A DNA stretch of 64,000 nt from Streptomyces sp. NBC_01717 (GTDB lineage Bacteria > Actinomycetota > Actinomycetes > Streptomycetales > Streptomycetaceae). The position numbers and the translations under genes were made by a program. The stretch spans positions 3,100,001-3,164,000 of the forward strand of contig NZ_CP109178.1 in NCBI RefSeq assembly GCF_036248255.1. The letters run 5' to 3'. Positions 17,426 through 25,774 of the stretch are shown piece by piece (positions within the stretch are counted from its first letter, which is position 1; each line of letters opens with the position of its first letter). Under the pieces are notes generated by a model. The model was not told the DNA's origin. It saw only the letters and a list, made by a program, of their open reading frames with translations, and ran no database searches.

Positions 17426-18652
17426 GTGATCTCGCGCAGACTGTTCCTGACGGGCGCCGCCGCCACCGCGACCGCGCTCACCTACCCCGCCTGGGGAAGC
17501 GCCCTCAGCCCGCACGCGTCGGCGGCCGCCGCCACCTGCGAACTGGCCCTGGAGAACCGCTCGCTGCCCGGCACGGTCCACGCCTACGTCACCGGCCATG
17601 AGCAGGGCACCGACCGCTGGATGCTGCTGCGGGCCGACGGCAGCGTCTACCGCCCCGACTCCCCCGCCGCACCGCAGACCCCGCTGCCGGTCGACTGCGC
17701 CATCCCGCTGAAGCCGGCCGGTGCCGGGCCCGTCGTTCTGACACTTCCTCAGATGTACGGCGCCCGCGTCTACTTCGTACGCGACGACAAGCTGGACTTC
17801 TTCCTGAACCCCGGCCCCGCGCTGGTCGAGCCGGCGTTCGCGACGTCCGCCGACCCGAACTACGGGCGGACCTGGTCGTTCTGCGAGTTCACCTTCAACC
17901 CGCAGCAGCTGTACGCGAACATCAGTTACGTCGATCTGGTCACCGCGCTGCCGATCGGTCTCACGCTGGCGGGCGACACGACGCACACGGTCGCACCGCT
18001 TCCGAACGGCGCCGTACAGCGGATCGCCGACGCCCTGACCGCCCAGGCGGCGGCCGACGGACAGCCGTGGGACAAGCTGGTGACCCGTGGCACGGACGGC
18101 AACGTGCTGCGGGTGATCTCGCCGCAGAACCTGATGGCGCCGTATTTCGACCGGCCGGACCAGATGCCCTTCCGGGACCTGTTCACCGCACAGGTCGACC
18201 AGGTCTGGGAGAAGTACCGGGGTACGGACCTGCGGATCGACCTCCAGGGCGGCCGGGGCGTACGGGCCGGCCGGGTCGTCGGTGACGTCCTGACCTTCGA
18301 CGGCGGCCACACCTTCACCAAGCCGGCGTCGAAGGACATCTTCACCTGCAACCACGGGCCGTTCACCAACAACCCGGGCGACTCCGACGACAAGAAGGCG
18401 CTGCTGGCGCGACTGGCGGCGGGCTTCAACCGGTCCCTCATGCTCTCGCACCCCGACCAGCCGAACGGCACGACGGTGGCGGACTACTACCAGGGCGCGG
18501 TGACGAACCACTGGTCGCGCGTGGTGCACGCGAACACCCCGATCGGGTACGCGTTCCCGTACGACGACGTACGCCCCGACGGTGAGCCGGACGTCTCCGG
18601 AGCGGCGAACGACGGCAACCCGCGGCGGTTCACGGTGAGCGTGGGCTCCTGA
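17426..18652 (+). CDS. Secreted endo-beta-1,3-glucanase, GH64
   Basis: A 408-aa family GH64 enzyme (laminaripentaose-producing type) that cuts beta-1,3-glucan such as fungal wall glucan. The GTG at 17426 has AGGAG 8 nt upstream. The N-terminus SRRLFLTGAAA looks like a Tat signal. Glu154 (FCEFTF) and Asp170 (SYVDLV) match the catalytic pair reported for the S. matensis enzyme, in number as well as spacing. The length fits a single-domain GH64 without an added binding module. It likely shares control with the sugar cluster near 25-37 kb through the palindrome upstream. Confidence 0.93.
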   Translation: MISRRLFLTGAAATATALTYPAWGSALSPHASAAAATCELALENRSLPGTVHAYVTGHEQGTDRWMLLRADGSVYRPDSPAAPQTPLPVDCAIPLKPAGAGPVVLTLPQMYGARVYFVRDDKLDFFLNPGPALVEPAFATSADPNYGRTWSFCEFTFNPQQLYANISYVDLVTALPIGLTLAGDTTHTVAPLPNGAVQRIADALTAQAAADGQPWDKLVTRGTDGNVLRVISPQNLMAPYFDRPDQMPFRDLFTAQVDQVWEKYRGTDLRIDLQGGRGVRAGRVVGDVLTFDGGHTFTKPASKDIFTCNHGPFTNNPGDSDDKKALLARLAAGFNRSLMLSHPDQPNGTTVADYYQGAVTNHWSRVVHANTPIGYAFPYDDVRPDGEPDVSGAANDGNPRRFTVSVGS

Positions 18653-18671
18653 GCCCAGGGAGAAGAACAGC

Positions 18672-18711
18672 CAGGTGCCCCCGCCCGAGATCTTCCGGGC
18701 GGGGGCACCTG
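18672..18711. terminator. Bidirectional terminator
   Basis: A perfect 16-bp stem, CAGGTGCCCCCGCCCG, has an eight-base loop that contains AGATCT. It lies between the convergent GH64 and M15-like peptidase genes. Confidence 0.9.
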
Positions 18712-18722
18712 CGCGTACGGGC

Positions 18723-19247
18723 TCAGCAGCCGCCGCAGTTGTAGTACAGGACGTCCCAGTGGTTGCCCTCGTCCGCGTAGATGTTTCCGGAGCCGGACTG
18801 GTACTGGGGAGCGCCGTCACCACGGAGCCCTATGTAGCTGAAGGCGCTGTGGATGTAGTTGGTGAGACAGGTGGACTTGCCGTAGTCGAGCTTGTACCCG
18901 TTCCAGTGCGAGTACGTACCGCTGGCGTGCCCGGTCTCGGTGCCGCCGGTGATGTTGAGCGCGCAGCCGGTCGCGCTCTTCAGGGTCTGGGCCCCCTGGG
19001 CGGTGGCGAGGTTCAGCTGATCGAAGGACGTGCAGGTGGCGTTGTTCCGGTTCGAGCAGCCGCCGGAGGACGACCAGGTGATACCGGACGAGCTGAACCG
19101 GGACGTGGCCTGTGCGTGCGTGAGCTTGGTGACGGCGTGGGCCTCGGTGGCGCCGCTGCCGAGAACGCCGATACCGGGGGCGAACAGGGCGCCGAGGACG
19201 AGGGCGAGGGCGGTCAGGACGGGGCGCAGTGTCATACGGGACACCAT
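18723..19247 (-). CDS. Small secreted M15-like zinc peptidase (putative)
   Basis: A 174-aa secreted protein with AGGAGGAG before the ATG and a Sec signal peptide ending near TEAHA (residue 38). The mature part has six Cys, so disulphides are likely. SHWNGYKLD at 113-121 fits the M15 pattern SHxxGxxxD (His114, Asp121), and DEGNHW at 159-164 supplies a Glu160/His163 pair like the second zinc ligand. I infer a D,D-peptidase-like or cell-wall peptidase fold, at about half the length of typical VanY proteins. Substrate unknown. It is convergent with GH64 and ends next to the shared hairpin. Confidence 0.75.
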   Translation of the reverse strand: MVSRMTLRPVLTALALVLGALFAPGIGVLGSGATEAHAVTKLTHAQATSRFSSSGITWSSSGGCSNRNNATCTSFDQLNLATAQGAQTLKSATGCALNITGGTETGHASGTYSHWNGYKLDYGKSTCLTNYIHSAFSYIGLRGDGAPQYQSGSGNIYADEGNHWDVLYYNCGGC

Positions 19248-19391
19248 GGGGGACTCCTCCTGCTCATGACAACAAGGGCAGGGAGATAGTGCCCGAGTTC
19301 TACGCGCGTCCGCCAGAGGGCATCAGGTGTCGACGGGGCGAACGTCGTCACCCCTGCGGACGCGCCTCCGAAATCAGCCCCGCCCCAGATG

Positions 19392-19420
19392 TTGAACTTT
19401 GAACAAGGTGTGGCTACAGT
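19392..19420 (+). promoter_or_regulatory. Promoter of the YceI gene
   Basis: TTGAAC at 19392-19397 and TACAGT at 19415-19420 are separated by 17 bp, close to the sigma-70-like consensus. The -35 hexamer is part of a TTGAA-N5-AACAA element (19392-19406) that repeats at 19429-19443, downstream of the likely start point. Confidence 0.7.
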
Positions 19421-19428
19421 GGATGTCG

Positions 19429-19443
19429 TTGAAGGTTAAACAA
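19429..19443. promoter_or_regulatory. Second copy of TTGAA-N5-AACAA element
   Basis: This 15-bp element matches 19392-19406 at all ten fixed positions and sits 37 bp further on. The pair brackets the -10 box and start site, as a repressor pair would. The regulator is unknown; a MarR-type protein is one guess. Confidence 0.45.
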
Positions 19444-19485
19444 TGACCTCGACCCCCGCTCGATCACGTCCCCCGAGGAGGAGCC

Positions 19486-20103
19486 ATGGCTCTGTTCAAC
19501 CGCAAGTCCGCCGCCGCCCCGTCCACCACCGCCACCGCCGTGGACCCGGCCCTGGCCGCGCTGACCGGCACGTACACGATCGACCCGTCGCACAGCAGCA
19601 TCGGCTTCACCGTGCGTCACGCCATGGTCACCAACGTCCGCGGCTCCTTCGGCGACCACGAGGGCACGCTGACGCTGAACGGCCACAACCCGCACCACTC
19701 CGCCGCCTCCATCGACGTCAAGATCGCCAGCGTCGACACCGGCATCGCCGACCGCGACGGGCACCTGGTCAGCGGCGACTTCTTCGACGCCGAGAAGTTC
19801 CCGCTCATGACGTTCCGCTCCACCCGGGCCGAGCAGCTCGGCGGCGACCAGTACCGCATCACCGGTGACCTCACCATCAAGGACATCACCCGTCCGCTCG
19901 CGATCGACCTGGAGTTCAACGGCTCCGCCACCGACCCCTACGGCAACGAGCGCGTCGGCTTCGAGGGCAGCGCGGAAATCCTCCGCTCCGACTGGGGCCT
20001 GACCTGGAACGCGGCGCTGGAGACCGGCGGCGTGATGGTCAGCGACAAGGTCAAGCTGAACTTCGACATCTCCGCGATCAAGGCCGCCGCGGCGCAGGCC
20101 TGA
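19486..20103 (+). CDS. YceI-family protein
   Basis: A 205-aa YceI/lipocalin-like protein. Members bind polyisoprenoids or similar apolar ligands; their role in streptomycetes is not settled. The family core GTYTIDPSHSSIGFTVRHAMVTNVRGSF starts near residue 28, and FDAEKFPLMTF and GDLTIKDITRPL follow in the usual order. It has a short N-terminal Ala/Thr-rich lead and no signal peptide, so it is probably cytoplasmic. GAGGAGGAG precedes the ATG. It is monocistronic: promoter at 19392, terminator at 20129. Confidence 0.93.
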   Translation: MALFNRKSAAAPSTTATAVDPALAALTGTYTIDPSHSSIGFTVRHAMVTNVRGSFGDHEGTLTLNGHNPHHSAASIDVKIASVDTGIADRDGHLVSGDFFDAEKFPLMTFRSTRAEQLGGDQYRITGDLTIKDITRPLAIDLEFNGSATDPYGNERVGFEGSAEILRSDWGLTWNAALETGGVMVSDKVKLNFDISAIKAAAAQA

Positions 20104-20128
20104 TCCTCGGAGGCACTCCGACTCGAGC

Positions 20129-20170
20129 GCGCCCGCCTTCCACTCCCCCGCCGGGGAGGGAGGCGGGCGC
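20129..20170 (+). terminator. Terminator of the YceI gene
   Basis: GCGCCCGCCT pairs with AGGCGGGCGC, and inner C/G-rich arms extend the stem. Confidence 0.8.
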
Positions 20171-20233
20171 TCGGCATTTCCTTCCCTCTCGGTTCCAGCG
20201 CTTGCCCGTGCGGGGAGTAATAGGGTCTGCGGC

Positions 20234-20887
20234 GTGGTCGAGCCTTCCTACCTACGCGAAACCCGGGCGTCGTACGACACCGTTGCCGTCGACTACGCCG
20301 AGCTCGTACCCCCCGCATTCGAGGCCGATCTGCTGGGGCGCTCGATGCTGGGCGCATTCGCCGAACTCGTGCAGGGAGCCGGTGGCGGCCCGGTCGCCGA
20401 CGTGGGGTGCGGACCCGGCCACGTGACGGCACATCTCCGCTCCCTCGGCCTGGCGGCATTCGGCGTGGATCTGTCGCCGGGAATGGTCGAAGTGGCCCGG
20501 CGGGACCACCCGGGCCTGCGGTTCGACATCGGGACGATGACAGCCCTGGAGTCGGCGGACGGCGCGCTCGGCGGCATCGTCGCCTGGTACTCCATCATCC
20601 ACACGCCACCGGAAGTGCTGCCGACGGTGTTCGCGGAGTTCCACCGGGTGCTGGCCCCTGGAGGCCACCTGCTGCTCGGCTTCCACGTCGGCGACGAGCG
20701 ACGGCGCAAGGAGAAGGGGTACGGCGGCCACGCGATGAGCCTCGACGTCCACCTCTTGCCACCCGACCGCATCGCCGAGTCCGCGACCCGCGCCGGGCTC
20801 GTGGTGGACGCCACGCTGATCCGTGAGCCGGAAAGCGCGCCCATTCCCCAAGCCTGCCTTCTGGTGCGCAAACCGAGGAATTCATAA
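20234..20887 (+). CDS. Class I SAM-dependent methyltransferase
   Basis: A 217-aa methyltransferase of the class I fold. Motif I VADVGCGPGHVTAHL is near residues 54-68, an acidic SAM-ribose contact GVDLS near 76, and the post-I region DIGTMTAL and IVAWYSIIH fit the family. The C-terminal part, HRVLAPGGHLLLGFHVGDE, is typical of UbiE-like enzymes. The substrate cannot be told. It starts at a GTG with a weak AGGG upstream. It stands alone between the YceI terminator and a 370-bp spacer. Confidence 0.88.
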   Translation: MVEPSYLRETRASYDTVAVDYAELVPPAFEADLLGRSMLGAFAELVQGAGGGPVADVGCGPGHVTAHLRSLGLAAFGVDLSPGMVEVARRDHPGLRFDIGTMTALESADGALGGIVAWYSIIHTPPEVLPTVFAEFHRVLAPGGHLLLGFHVGDERRRKEKGYGGHAMSLDVHLLPPDRIAESATRAGLVVDATLIREPESAPIPQACLLVRKPRNS

Positions 20888-21260
20888 CCGTCGGACGACA
20901 GCGGATCGATTCGGGCAGGTCGCGCGTCACGGCATCAATTCCTCGGTGTGCCGGAATTTTCTGAGACGCCCCCGGGAGCCGGCGGGAAATCCGCGGAGCC
21001 CTCGCGCCGCTCGAATGCGGACAACCCGGGTTCTGCGCACTCCGCGCTCCGGCTACGCATGCGTCACAGCTATTTGACGATCAGTCAGTTTTCGCTGCAG
21101 GGGTCTTGCGTCACATCGCCCCCTTTCCAACCTTTCGAAAGTTTCGACACTTCACCGACTCAAGTCGGATCCTGTAAGACTTCTTGACACCCAGTAACCA
21201 GCCCGTTTACCGTCACCGCCACAGCGTGCATGGATCATTGTGATGGAGGGGACGCAGTCC
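20888..21260 (+). promoter_or_regulatory. Spacer and control region upstream of the SGNH hydrolase
   Basis: No gene was seen in these 373 bp. TTGACA at 21184-21189 may be a -35 element; no convincing -10 is spaced from it. CGAAAGTTTCG at 21136-21146 is a perfect dyad (listed separately). Confidence 0.45.
21136..21146. promoter_or_regulatory. CGAAA-N-TTTCG element
   Basis: CGAAAGTTTCG is a perfect inverted repeat of the form described upstream of several streptomycete xylanase genes. It lies 115 bp before the SGNH hydrolase start and about 40 bp upstream of a possible TTGACA. Confidence 0.5.
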
Positions 21261-22622
21261 ATGGCCCGAAAGTTTTCGATCGCCGGCCTGACCGTAACAG
21301 TGGCTCTCGCGGCCACAGTGACGACGGCCTCTGCTGTGGGAGCCGTGGGCACGGAGGGCGCCCACAAGGCACCGGGTCTGTCCGTCGACGCAAAATCGCA
21401 GCAATTGCACAACCACTGGGTGAATACCTGGACGTCGATGCCACAGTTGACGGAGCCCGCCAATATGCCGCCCGCGCCGTTCACGCAGGACAATCTGGTC
21501 CTCGCCGACAGCACCCTGCGGCAGACCGTCCACATGGCGGTCGGCGGACGGCAGATGCGACTGCGCTTCTCCAACGCGTTCGGAGGCGCGGCGCTCCCCA
21601 TCACCGCGGTCTCGGTCGCGCTTCCGGCCGGCGGGCGGGCCGGCGACAGTGCGATCCAGTCGGGGACCTCCCGGAAGGTGACCTTCCACGGCCGGTCGTC
21701 GGCGGTCGTTCCGGTCGGGTCGGAGATCGTTTCCGACCCGCTGGACTTCGAGCTGGAGCCCGGGTCCAACCTTTCCGTGACGATGTACCTGGCCGAGGGC
21801 CAGGCGTCCAACTCCATCACCTCGCACCCCGGTTCCCGGACCACGTCGTTCGTGCGGGCCGGCAACCATGTCGAGGACACGGACCTGGCCGGGGCGGCAT
21901 CGACCGCGCACTGGTACTTCCTGAGCGGCGTCGAGGTGTGGTCCAGGAGCACCACTGCGGCAGCTGTCATGCTGGGCGACTCGCTGACCGACGGCCGGGG
22001 CTCCATCACCAATATGAACAACCGCTGGCCGGACCAGCTGCAGGACAGGTTGCGGTCGCACCGGGACACCACCGACACCGCGATCCTCAATCAGGCGGCC
22101 GGCGGCAACCGGGTACTGAACGACGGTCTGGGCCCCAACGCCCTGTCACGGGTGGACCGTGACGTACTGTCACAGAGCGGCGTCGAGTGGCTGCTCGTCT
22201 TCGAAGGCGTCAACGACATCGGCACGGCCGATGCCTCGGAAGCCGCCCAGAAGCAGGTGGCGGACGATCTGATCGCGGCCTACGACCAGATCATCGTCCG
22301 GGCACACACGCACGGGATCCGGGTGTACGGGGCGACGCTGACGCCCTTCGGCGGCAACACGCCGTACGACGACCCGGACGGATACCGGGAGCAGGCCCGG
22401 CAGGCGGTCAACAAGTGGATTCGCACCAGCGGCCGGTTCGACAGCATGATCGACTTCGATCGTGTGGCGCGTGACCCGCAGAAGCCGGGACAACTCCTGC
22501 CGACGTACGACGACGGCGACCATCTGCACCTGAACCCGACCGGCTACAAGGCCCTGGCCGACGCCGTTCCGTCCCGGCTGTTCCGGCAGGAGCCGCTTCC
22601 GCAGGGCTTCGGCTTCAACTAG
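21261..22622 (+). CDS. Secreted SGNH/GDSL hydrolase
   Basis: A 453-aa secreted esterase of the SGNH family. The ATG at 21261 is chosen over a GTG (21240) and ATG (21243) because GGAGGGG sits 9 nt upstream. A Sec signal peptide runs to about residue 30. A beta-sandwich-like N-terminal half leads to the catalytic domain with block I MLGDSLTDG (Ser), block II GGNR, block III EGVNDIG and block V DGDHLHLNP (Asp and His). Large N-terminally extended members act on sugars or polysaccharide esters. The CGAAA-N-TTTCG box upstream would fit a plant-polysaccharide role, but the substrate is unproven. Confidence 0.9.
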   Translation: MARKFSIAGLTVTVALAATVTTASAVGAVGTEGAHKAPGLSVDAKSQQLHNHWVNTWTSMPQLTEPANMPPAPFTQDNLVLADSTLRQTVHMAVGGRQMRLRFSNAFGGAALPITAVSVALPAGGRAGDSAIQSGTSRKVTFHGRSSAVVPVGSEIVSDPLDFELEPGSNLSVTMYLAEGQASNSITSHPGSRTTSFVRAGNHVEDTDLAGAASTAHWYFLSGVEVWSRSTTAAAVMLGDSLTDGRGSITNMNNRWPDQLQDRLRSHRDTTDTAILNQAAGGNRVLNDGLGPNALSRVDRDVLSQSGVEWLLVFEGVNDIGTADASEAAQKQVADDLIAAYDQIIVRAHTHGIRVYGATLTPFGGNTPYDDPDGYREQARQAVNKWIRTSGRFDSMIDFDRVARDPQKPGQLLPTYDDGDHLHLNPTGYKALADAVPSRLFRQEPLPQGFGFN

Positions 22623-22650
22623 ACCTCGGCCCACGCCGGTTTCGGCCCGC

Positions 22651-22690
22651 CGCCGACAGCCGCATCACGTCTGTGATGTGGCTGTCGGCG
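22651..22690 (+). terminator. Terminator of the SGNH hydrolase
   Basis: An 18-bp stem starting CGCCGACAGCC, with one G-T pair and a GTCT loop, is followed by TCGGGTTTTC. Confidence 0.9.
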
Positions 22691-22942
22691 TCGGGTTTTC
22701 GGGCGTCGAAAAGTCGGAAGCACGGGCGGCCACTGGACGGACCGTCAGCCCGAGCGATACCCTGCACACATGAAGATCCGAAAGAAGGACACACCTTCTA
22801 GGGCGAAGTTATCAGCTATCGAGCAGGAGCGCAAGCCATCGCGGCTCGCGCTGTACGGCTCGCGTGAATCACCCGCCAACTCCCTCGCCACGTGACGAAG
22901 TCGCCCTTCGTACGTTCCCAACTCCACCTGAAGGGTTACCTC
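22691..22942 (+). other. Spacer before the aldo/keto reductase
   Basis: Presumed promoter region. A 41-codon frame from 22770 has no recognisable features and is not called as a gene. No clear -35/-10 was found. Confidence 0.35.
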
Positions 22943-23842
22943 ATGGCCTCTGAGACGACCACCGCGACAGCCTCGGGCAGCTGGAAGCTCGGTGACCTGA
23001 CCGTTAACCGGCTCGGATTCGGCGCGATGCGCCTGACACAGATCGGCAAGGCGTTCAGCGCCGACAGTCCGTCCAGCGATCGCAGCCGGTCGATAGCAGT
23101 GCTGCGCCGCGCGATCGATCTCGGTGTGAACCACATCGACACCGCCGCGTTCTACTTCTCGCCGCTGCGCTCCGCCAACGAGCTGATCAATCGGGCGCTG
23201 GCGCCGTATCCCGAAGATCTCGTCATCACCACCAAGGTCGGTCCGGTGCGGGACGCTTCAGGCGCGTGGCGCACGCCGGCGAGGCCCGACGAACTGCGCG
23301 GCCAGGTCGAGGAGAACCTGCGCCAGCTGGGCCGCGACCACCTCGACGTGGTGAACCTGCGCGTCATGGGCCAGGAGTCCGTCTCCGAGCACTTCGGCGC
23401 GCTGGCCGAGCTGCGCGAGGCGGGGCTGGTCCGCCACCTCGGAGTCTCCGGTGTCACACCGGAACACCTCGCCGAGGCACAGGCCATCGCCCCGGTGGTC
23501 TGCGTGCAGAACCGGTACGGCATCGACGCGCACAGCGCGGACGACGACGATCTCCTGCGGGCCTGCGGCGAGATGGGCATCGCGTTCGTGCCGTTCTTCG
23601 CGATCGCCGGCGTGGGACGCGAGCAGGGCGCGAGCGCCGGGTGCGACGACGAACTGCTCGTCGTCGCCCGCGCACACGGAGCCACGGTCGCGCAGGTCCG
23701 GCTGGCCTGGACGCTGCACCAGGGCCCGCACGTCCTGGCCATACCGGGCACCGGCGATCCGGACCACCTGACCGCCAACGTGGCAGCCGGAGCGCTGCGG
23801 CTCTCGCGGGACGAACTGGCAGGTCTCACCAGGAACCGTTGA
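22943..23842 (+). CDS. Aldo/keto reductase
   Basis: A 299-aa NAD(P)H-dependent aldo/keto reductase. The ATG at 22943 (MASETTTATA) has AAGGG upstream; a GTG at 22892 would add 17 poorly conserved residues. The barrel motifs NRLGFGAMRLT, DTAAFYF (Asp and Tyr) and TTKVG (Lys) are present. Where most members have the catalytic His (LDLYLIH) this one reads LDVVNLR, so His appears replaced by Arg, as in some short-chain AKR subgroups. The physiological substrate is unknown. The nearest upstream signal is the SGNH terminator. Confidence 0.88.
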   Translation: MASETTTATASGSWKLGDLTVNRLGFGAMRLTQIGKAFSADSPSSDRSRSIAVLRRAIDLGVNHIDTAAFYFSPLRSANELINRALAPYPEDLVITTKVGPVRDASGAWRTPARPDELRGQVEENLRQLGRDHLDVVNLRVMGQESVSEHFGALAELREAGLVRHLGVSGVTPEHLAEAQAIAPVVCVQNRYGIDAHSADDDDLLRACGEMGIAFVPFFAIAGVGREQGASAGCDDELLVVARAHGATVAQVRLAWTLHQGPHVLAIPGTGDPDHLTANVAAGALRLSRDELAGLTRNR

Positions 23843-23992
23843 CCCCATTGGGCTCCCTGGAGTCGCTGGTTGTACGAACACGGTGTGGTCTGGCTTTGCG
23901 CACCGCGATGAGAAGCGGGCGCCGGCTGGGGCGGCCCGTGCTGAAACGCCGGGACGGCTCCTGCCCGTGTAGACCGAGAAACGGAGAAGTCA

Positions 23993-24166
23993 ATGCCGCA
24001 CAACGAGGGTCAGCGCGTGGAGTACCTGGACCAGGAGAACAAGAAGTGTCAGGGCGAGATCACCAAGGTCAGCGGCAGCGGACCGGCGACCACCTACACC
24101 ATCAAGAACGAGAAGACGCACCGTGACGACAAGGTCCGGGAAATGCAGATCGAGCAGGATCTGTAA
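23993..24166 (+). CDS. Small Tudor-like (DUF2945-type) protein
   Basis: A 57-aa protein beginning MPHNEGQRVEYLDQEN with GGAG about 7 nt upstream. The sequence reads as one small SH3/Tudor barrel (GQRVEY, GEITKV, TTYTIKN, DDKVREMQIEQDL). It resembles the hypervirulence-associated Tudor domain proteins; that match is from memory and the function is not established. Codon use (third-position G/C) is coding-like. It is a lone gene followed by a hairpin. Confidence 0.72.
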   Translation: MPHNEGQRVEYLDQENKKCQGEITKVSGSGPATTYTIKNEKTHRDDKVREMQIEQDL

Positions 24167-24243
24167 CAACTTCTCCCCCCGCTGATGCGCTGCCCCACCC
24201 GCCTACGCCGGGTCCGGGCAGGCCGCTGATCCTGGGAAGGTAC

Positions 24244-24287
24244 GAGGGCGTCCGCACCCGCGGTGAAGCGGCTGTGCGGGCGCCCTC
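24244..24287. terminator. Bidirectional terminator
   Basis: GAGGGCG-CCGCAC pairs with GTGCGG-CGCCCTC, each arm carrying one bulged base, with further CCGC/GCGG pairing in the loop. It lies between the convergent Tudor-like and Gly-rich membrane protein genes. Confidence 0.8.
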
Positions 24288-24341
24288 ATCGCTGTGCCCG
24301 GGGACTTTCCGGCGGAGCCTGCCGGTGCGCGGCCTCGGCTC

Positions 24342-25712
24342 TCAGAAGCCCCCGCCACCGAAGTCGCCGCCCCCGCCGAAATCGCCACCTCCGCCGAATC
24401 CCCCGCCGTCGCCCCCGCCGCCGAAGTCGGACGGGTCGAAGTCGGAGCCGGAGTAGTCACCGCCGGAGTAGTCGCCACCCCCGAAGTCGCCACCGCCGTA
24501 GTCCGCCGCGTAGGCCGGGGACGAGAGCATCGAGCCGAGCAGGGTGCCCACCAGCAGGCCGGGGAGCAGGCCGCCGCCGAAGTATCCGCCCGCCCAGGGA
24601 CCGTAGGCCGGGCCCGCCTCCCAGTACGGGCGGCGCCGGCCGTCGCCCGTGTCGACCGTGCGGCTCAGCGGGTCCTCGCCGTCGCGCAGCCGGATCTCGT
24701 CCACGCCGCAGACCGGGACCTCGCGCGGTGCGCCGCCGGACGGCGTCCACAGGGCATCGGCCACCGAAGGGCCGTGGCGCGGGTCGAAGAAGCACGGTGG
24801 GCGCCGGTCCGGGAGGGGATCGCCTGTGCGGCGGGCTTCCAGGACGGCCAGGGAGAAGCGGCCGTCCTCCAGGGCCTGGGTGACCTCGCGCACGTCGGAC
24901 GGGTGCTGGGCCTTGTCCATACGGGACTTCGCGCTTTCGTACGAGTCGAGTGCCCGCTCGTAGTCGGCGCGCATCGCGTCGTCGGCGCCCGCCTCCGCCG
25001 GGTGGAAGTCGAGGCGGTCGAGGGTCTCGCCGTATGCGGTGATGTCCTCGTCCACGACGACCCGCAGCTTGTCGAGCGCCGCCCGTTCCTCCTCCGCCTT
25101 GCGGCGGCGGTTGCGGCGGACGATCGCGTACGCGGTCCCACCGCCGATCACCGCGAGCGCACCGACCGTGATCAGTGCGGTCACGCCGGATCCCGTGCCG
25201 TTCGAGCCGCCGCTCCAGGAGGCGGGGGCGTGGCCGCGCGCCTGGGCGACGGCCTGGTCGACGAAGGTGGTGAGCTGGGTGGTGGCGTCAGTGGCGGTGC
25301 CGGGGGCCTGCAGCGCCACGGAGAGGTTCTGGCGGGCCGTGACGGACATGACCGACCGGTCCGCGCCCAGCTTGAACGTGTCGCCGAGGCGGATTCCGTA
25401 CACACCGGTGATCCCGGTGTCGTTACGCAGCGTCCGCAACACCGTGGCCTCGGGGAACGCGGAGGTCCGCGGCAGCACAGCCACGAAGACCGGCTTGTCC
25501 GCGTCCTTGATCTTCTTGGTCAGGGCGTCGGCCTGGCCCGCGGACAGCTGGTCCGCCGCCGCCGGATCGACGTACACCGGGCCCTGGCGCAGGGCCCGGG
25601 CCACATCGTTGATCGTCGTGGCGCTCGGCGCAGCCGGGGCCATGGCGAGCATCGCTGCCGACAGCATCAGCAGCAGGCCGGCCAGCAGGGTCGGGAACAG
25701 CCTGTTCCGCAT
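24342..25712 (-). CDS. Membrane protein with Gly-rich C-terminal tail
   Basis: A 456-aa protein. The signal peptide or anchor at 5-30 is followed by an extracytoplasmic alpha/beta domain (about 35-165, with DKPVFVAVLP and ITGVYGIRLGD) that recalls TPM-type domains. A membrane segment near 176-196 leads to an Arg/Lys-rich stop-transfer RRNRRRK, a helical region (200-290), a predicted hydrophobic stretch near 377-395, and about 60 C-terminal residues made of GGGDFGGGDY-like repeats. The architecture is common in streptomycetes without an assigned role. It is monocistronic, between two hairpins. Confidence 0.85.
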   Translation of the reverse strand: MRNRLFPTLLAGLLLMLSAAMLAMAPAAPSATTINDVARALRQGPVYVDPAAADQLSAGQADALTKKIKDADKPVFVAVLPRTSAFPEATVLRTLRNDTGITGVYGIRLGDTFKLGADRSVMSVTARQNLSVALQAPGTATDATTQLTTFVDQAVAQARGHAPASWSGGSNGTGSGVTALITVGALAVIGGGTAYAIVRRNRRRKAEEERAALDKLRVVVDEDITAYGETLDRLDFHPAEAGADDAMRADYERALDSYESAKSRMDKAQHPSDVREVTQALEDGRFSLAVLEARRTGDPLPDRRPPCFFDPRHGPSVADALWTPSGGAPREVPVCGVDEIRLRDGEDPLSRTVDTGDGRRRPYWEAGPAYGPWAGGYFGGGLLPGLLVGTLLGSMLSSPAYAADYGGGDFGGGDYSGGDYSGSDFDPSDFGGGGDGGGFGGGGDFGGGGDFGGGGF

Positions 25713-25724
25713 ATAACGACGCTA

Positions 25725-25760
25725 ACCCAGGTGGGCGACAAATGCTCCGCCCACCTGGGT
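25725..25760 (-). terminator. Terminator of the GH3 gene and sugar cluster
   Basis: A perfect 13-bp stem, ACCCAGGTGGGCG, has a ten-base loop. It sits 15 bp past the minus-strand GH3 stop. Confidence 0.9.
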
Positions 25761-25774
25761 CAGCCCCGTCTCTG

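Noticed and set aside
19431..19460. ATG at 19443 as an earlier YceI start
   Set aside because: It is not in frame with the YceI product, and the strong GAGGAGGAG lies directly before 19486.
22770..22895. A 41-codon frame starting MKIRKKDTPS
   Set aside because: No Shine-Dalgarno sequence, unusual codons and no relation to the downstream reductase.
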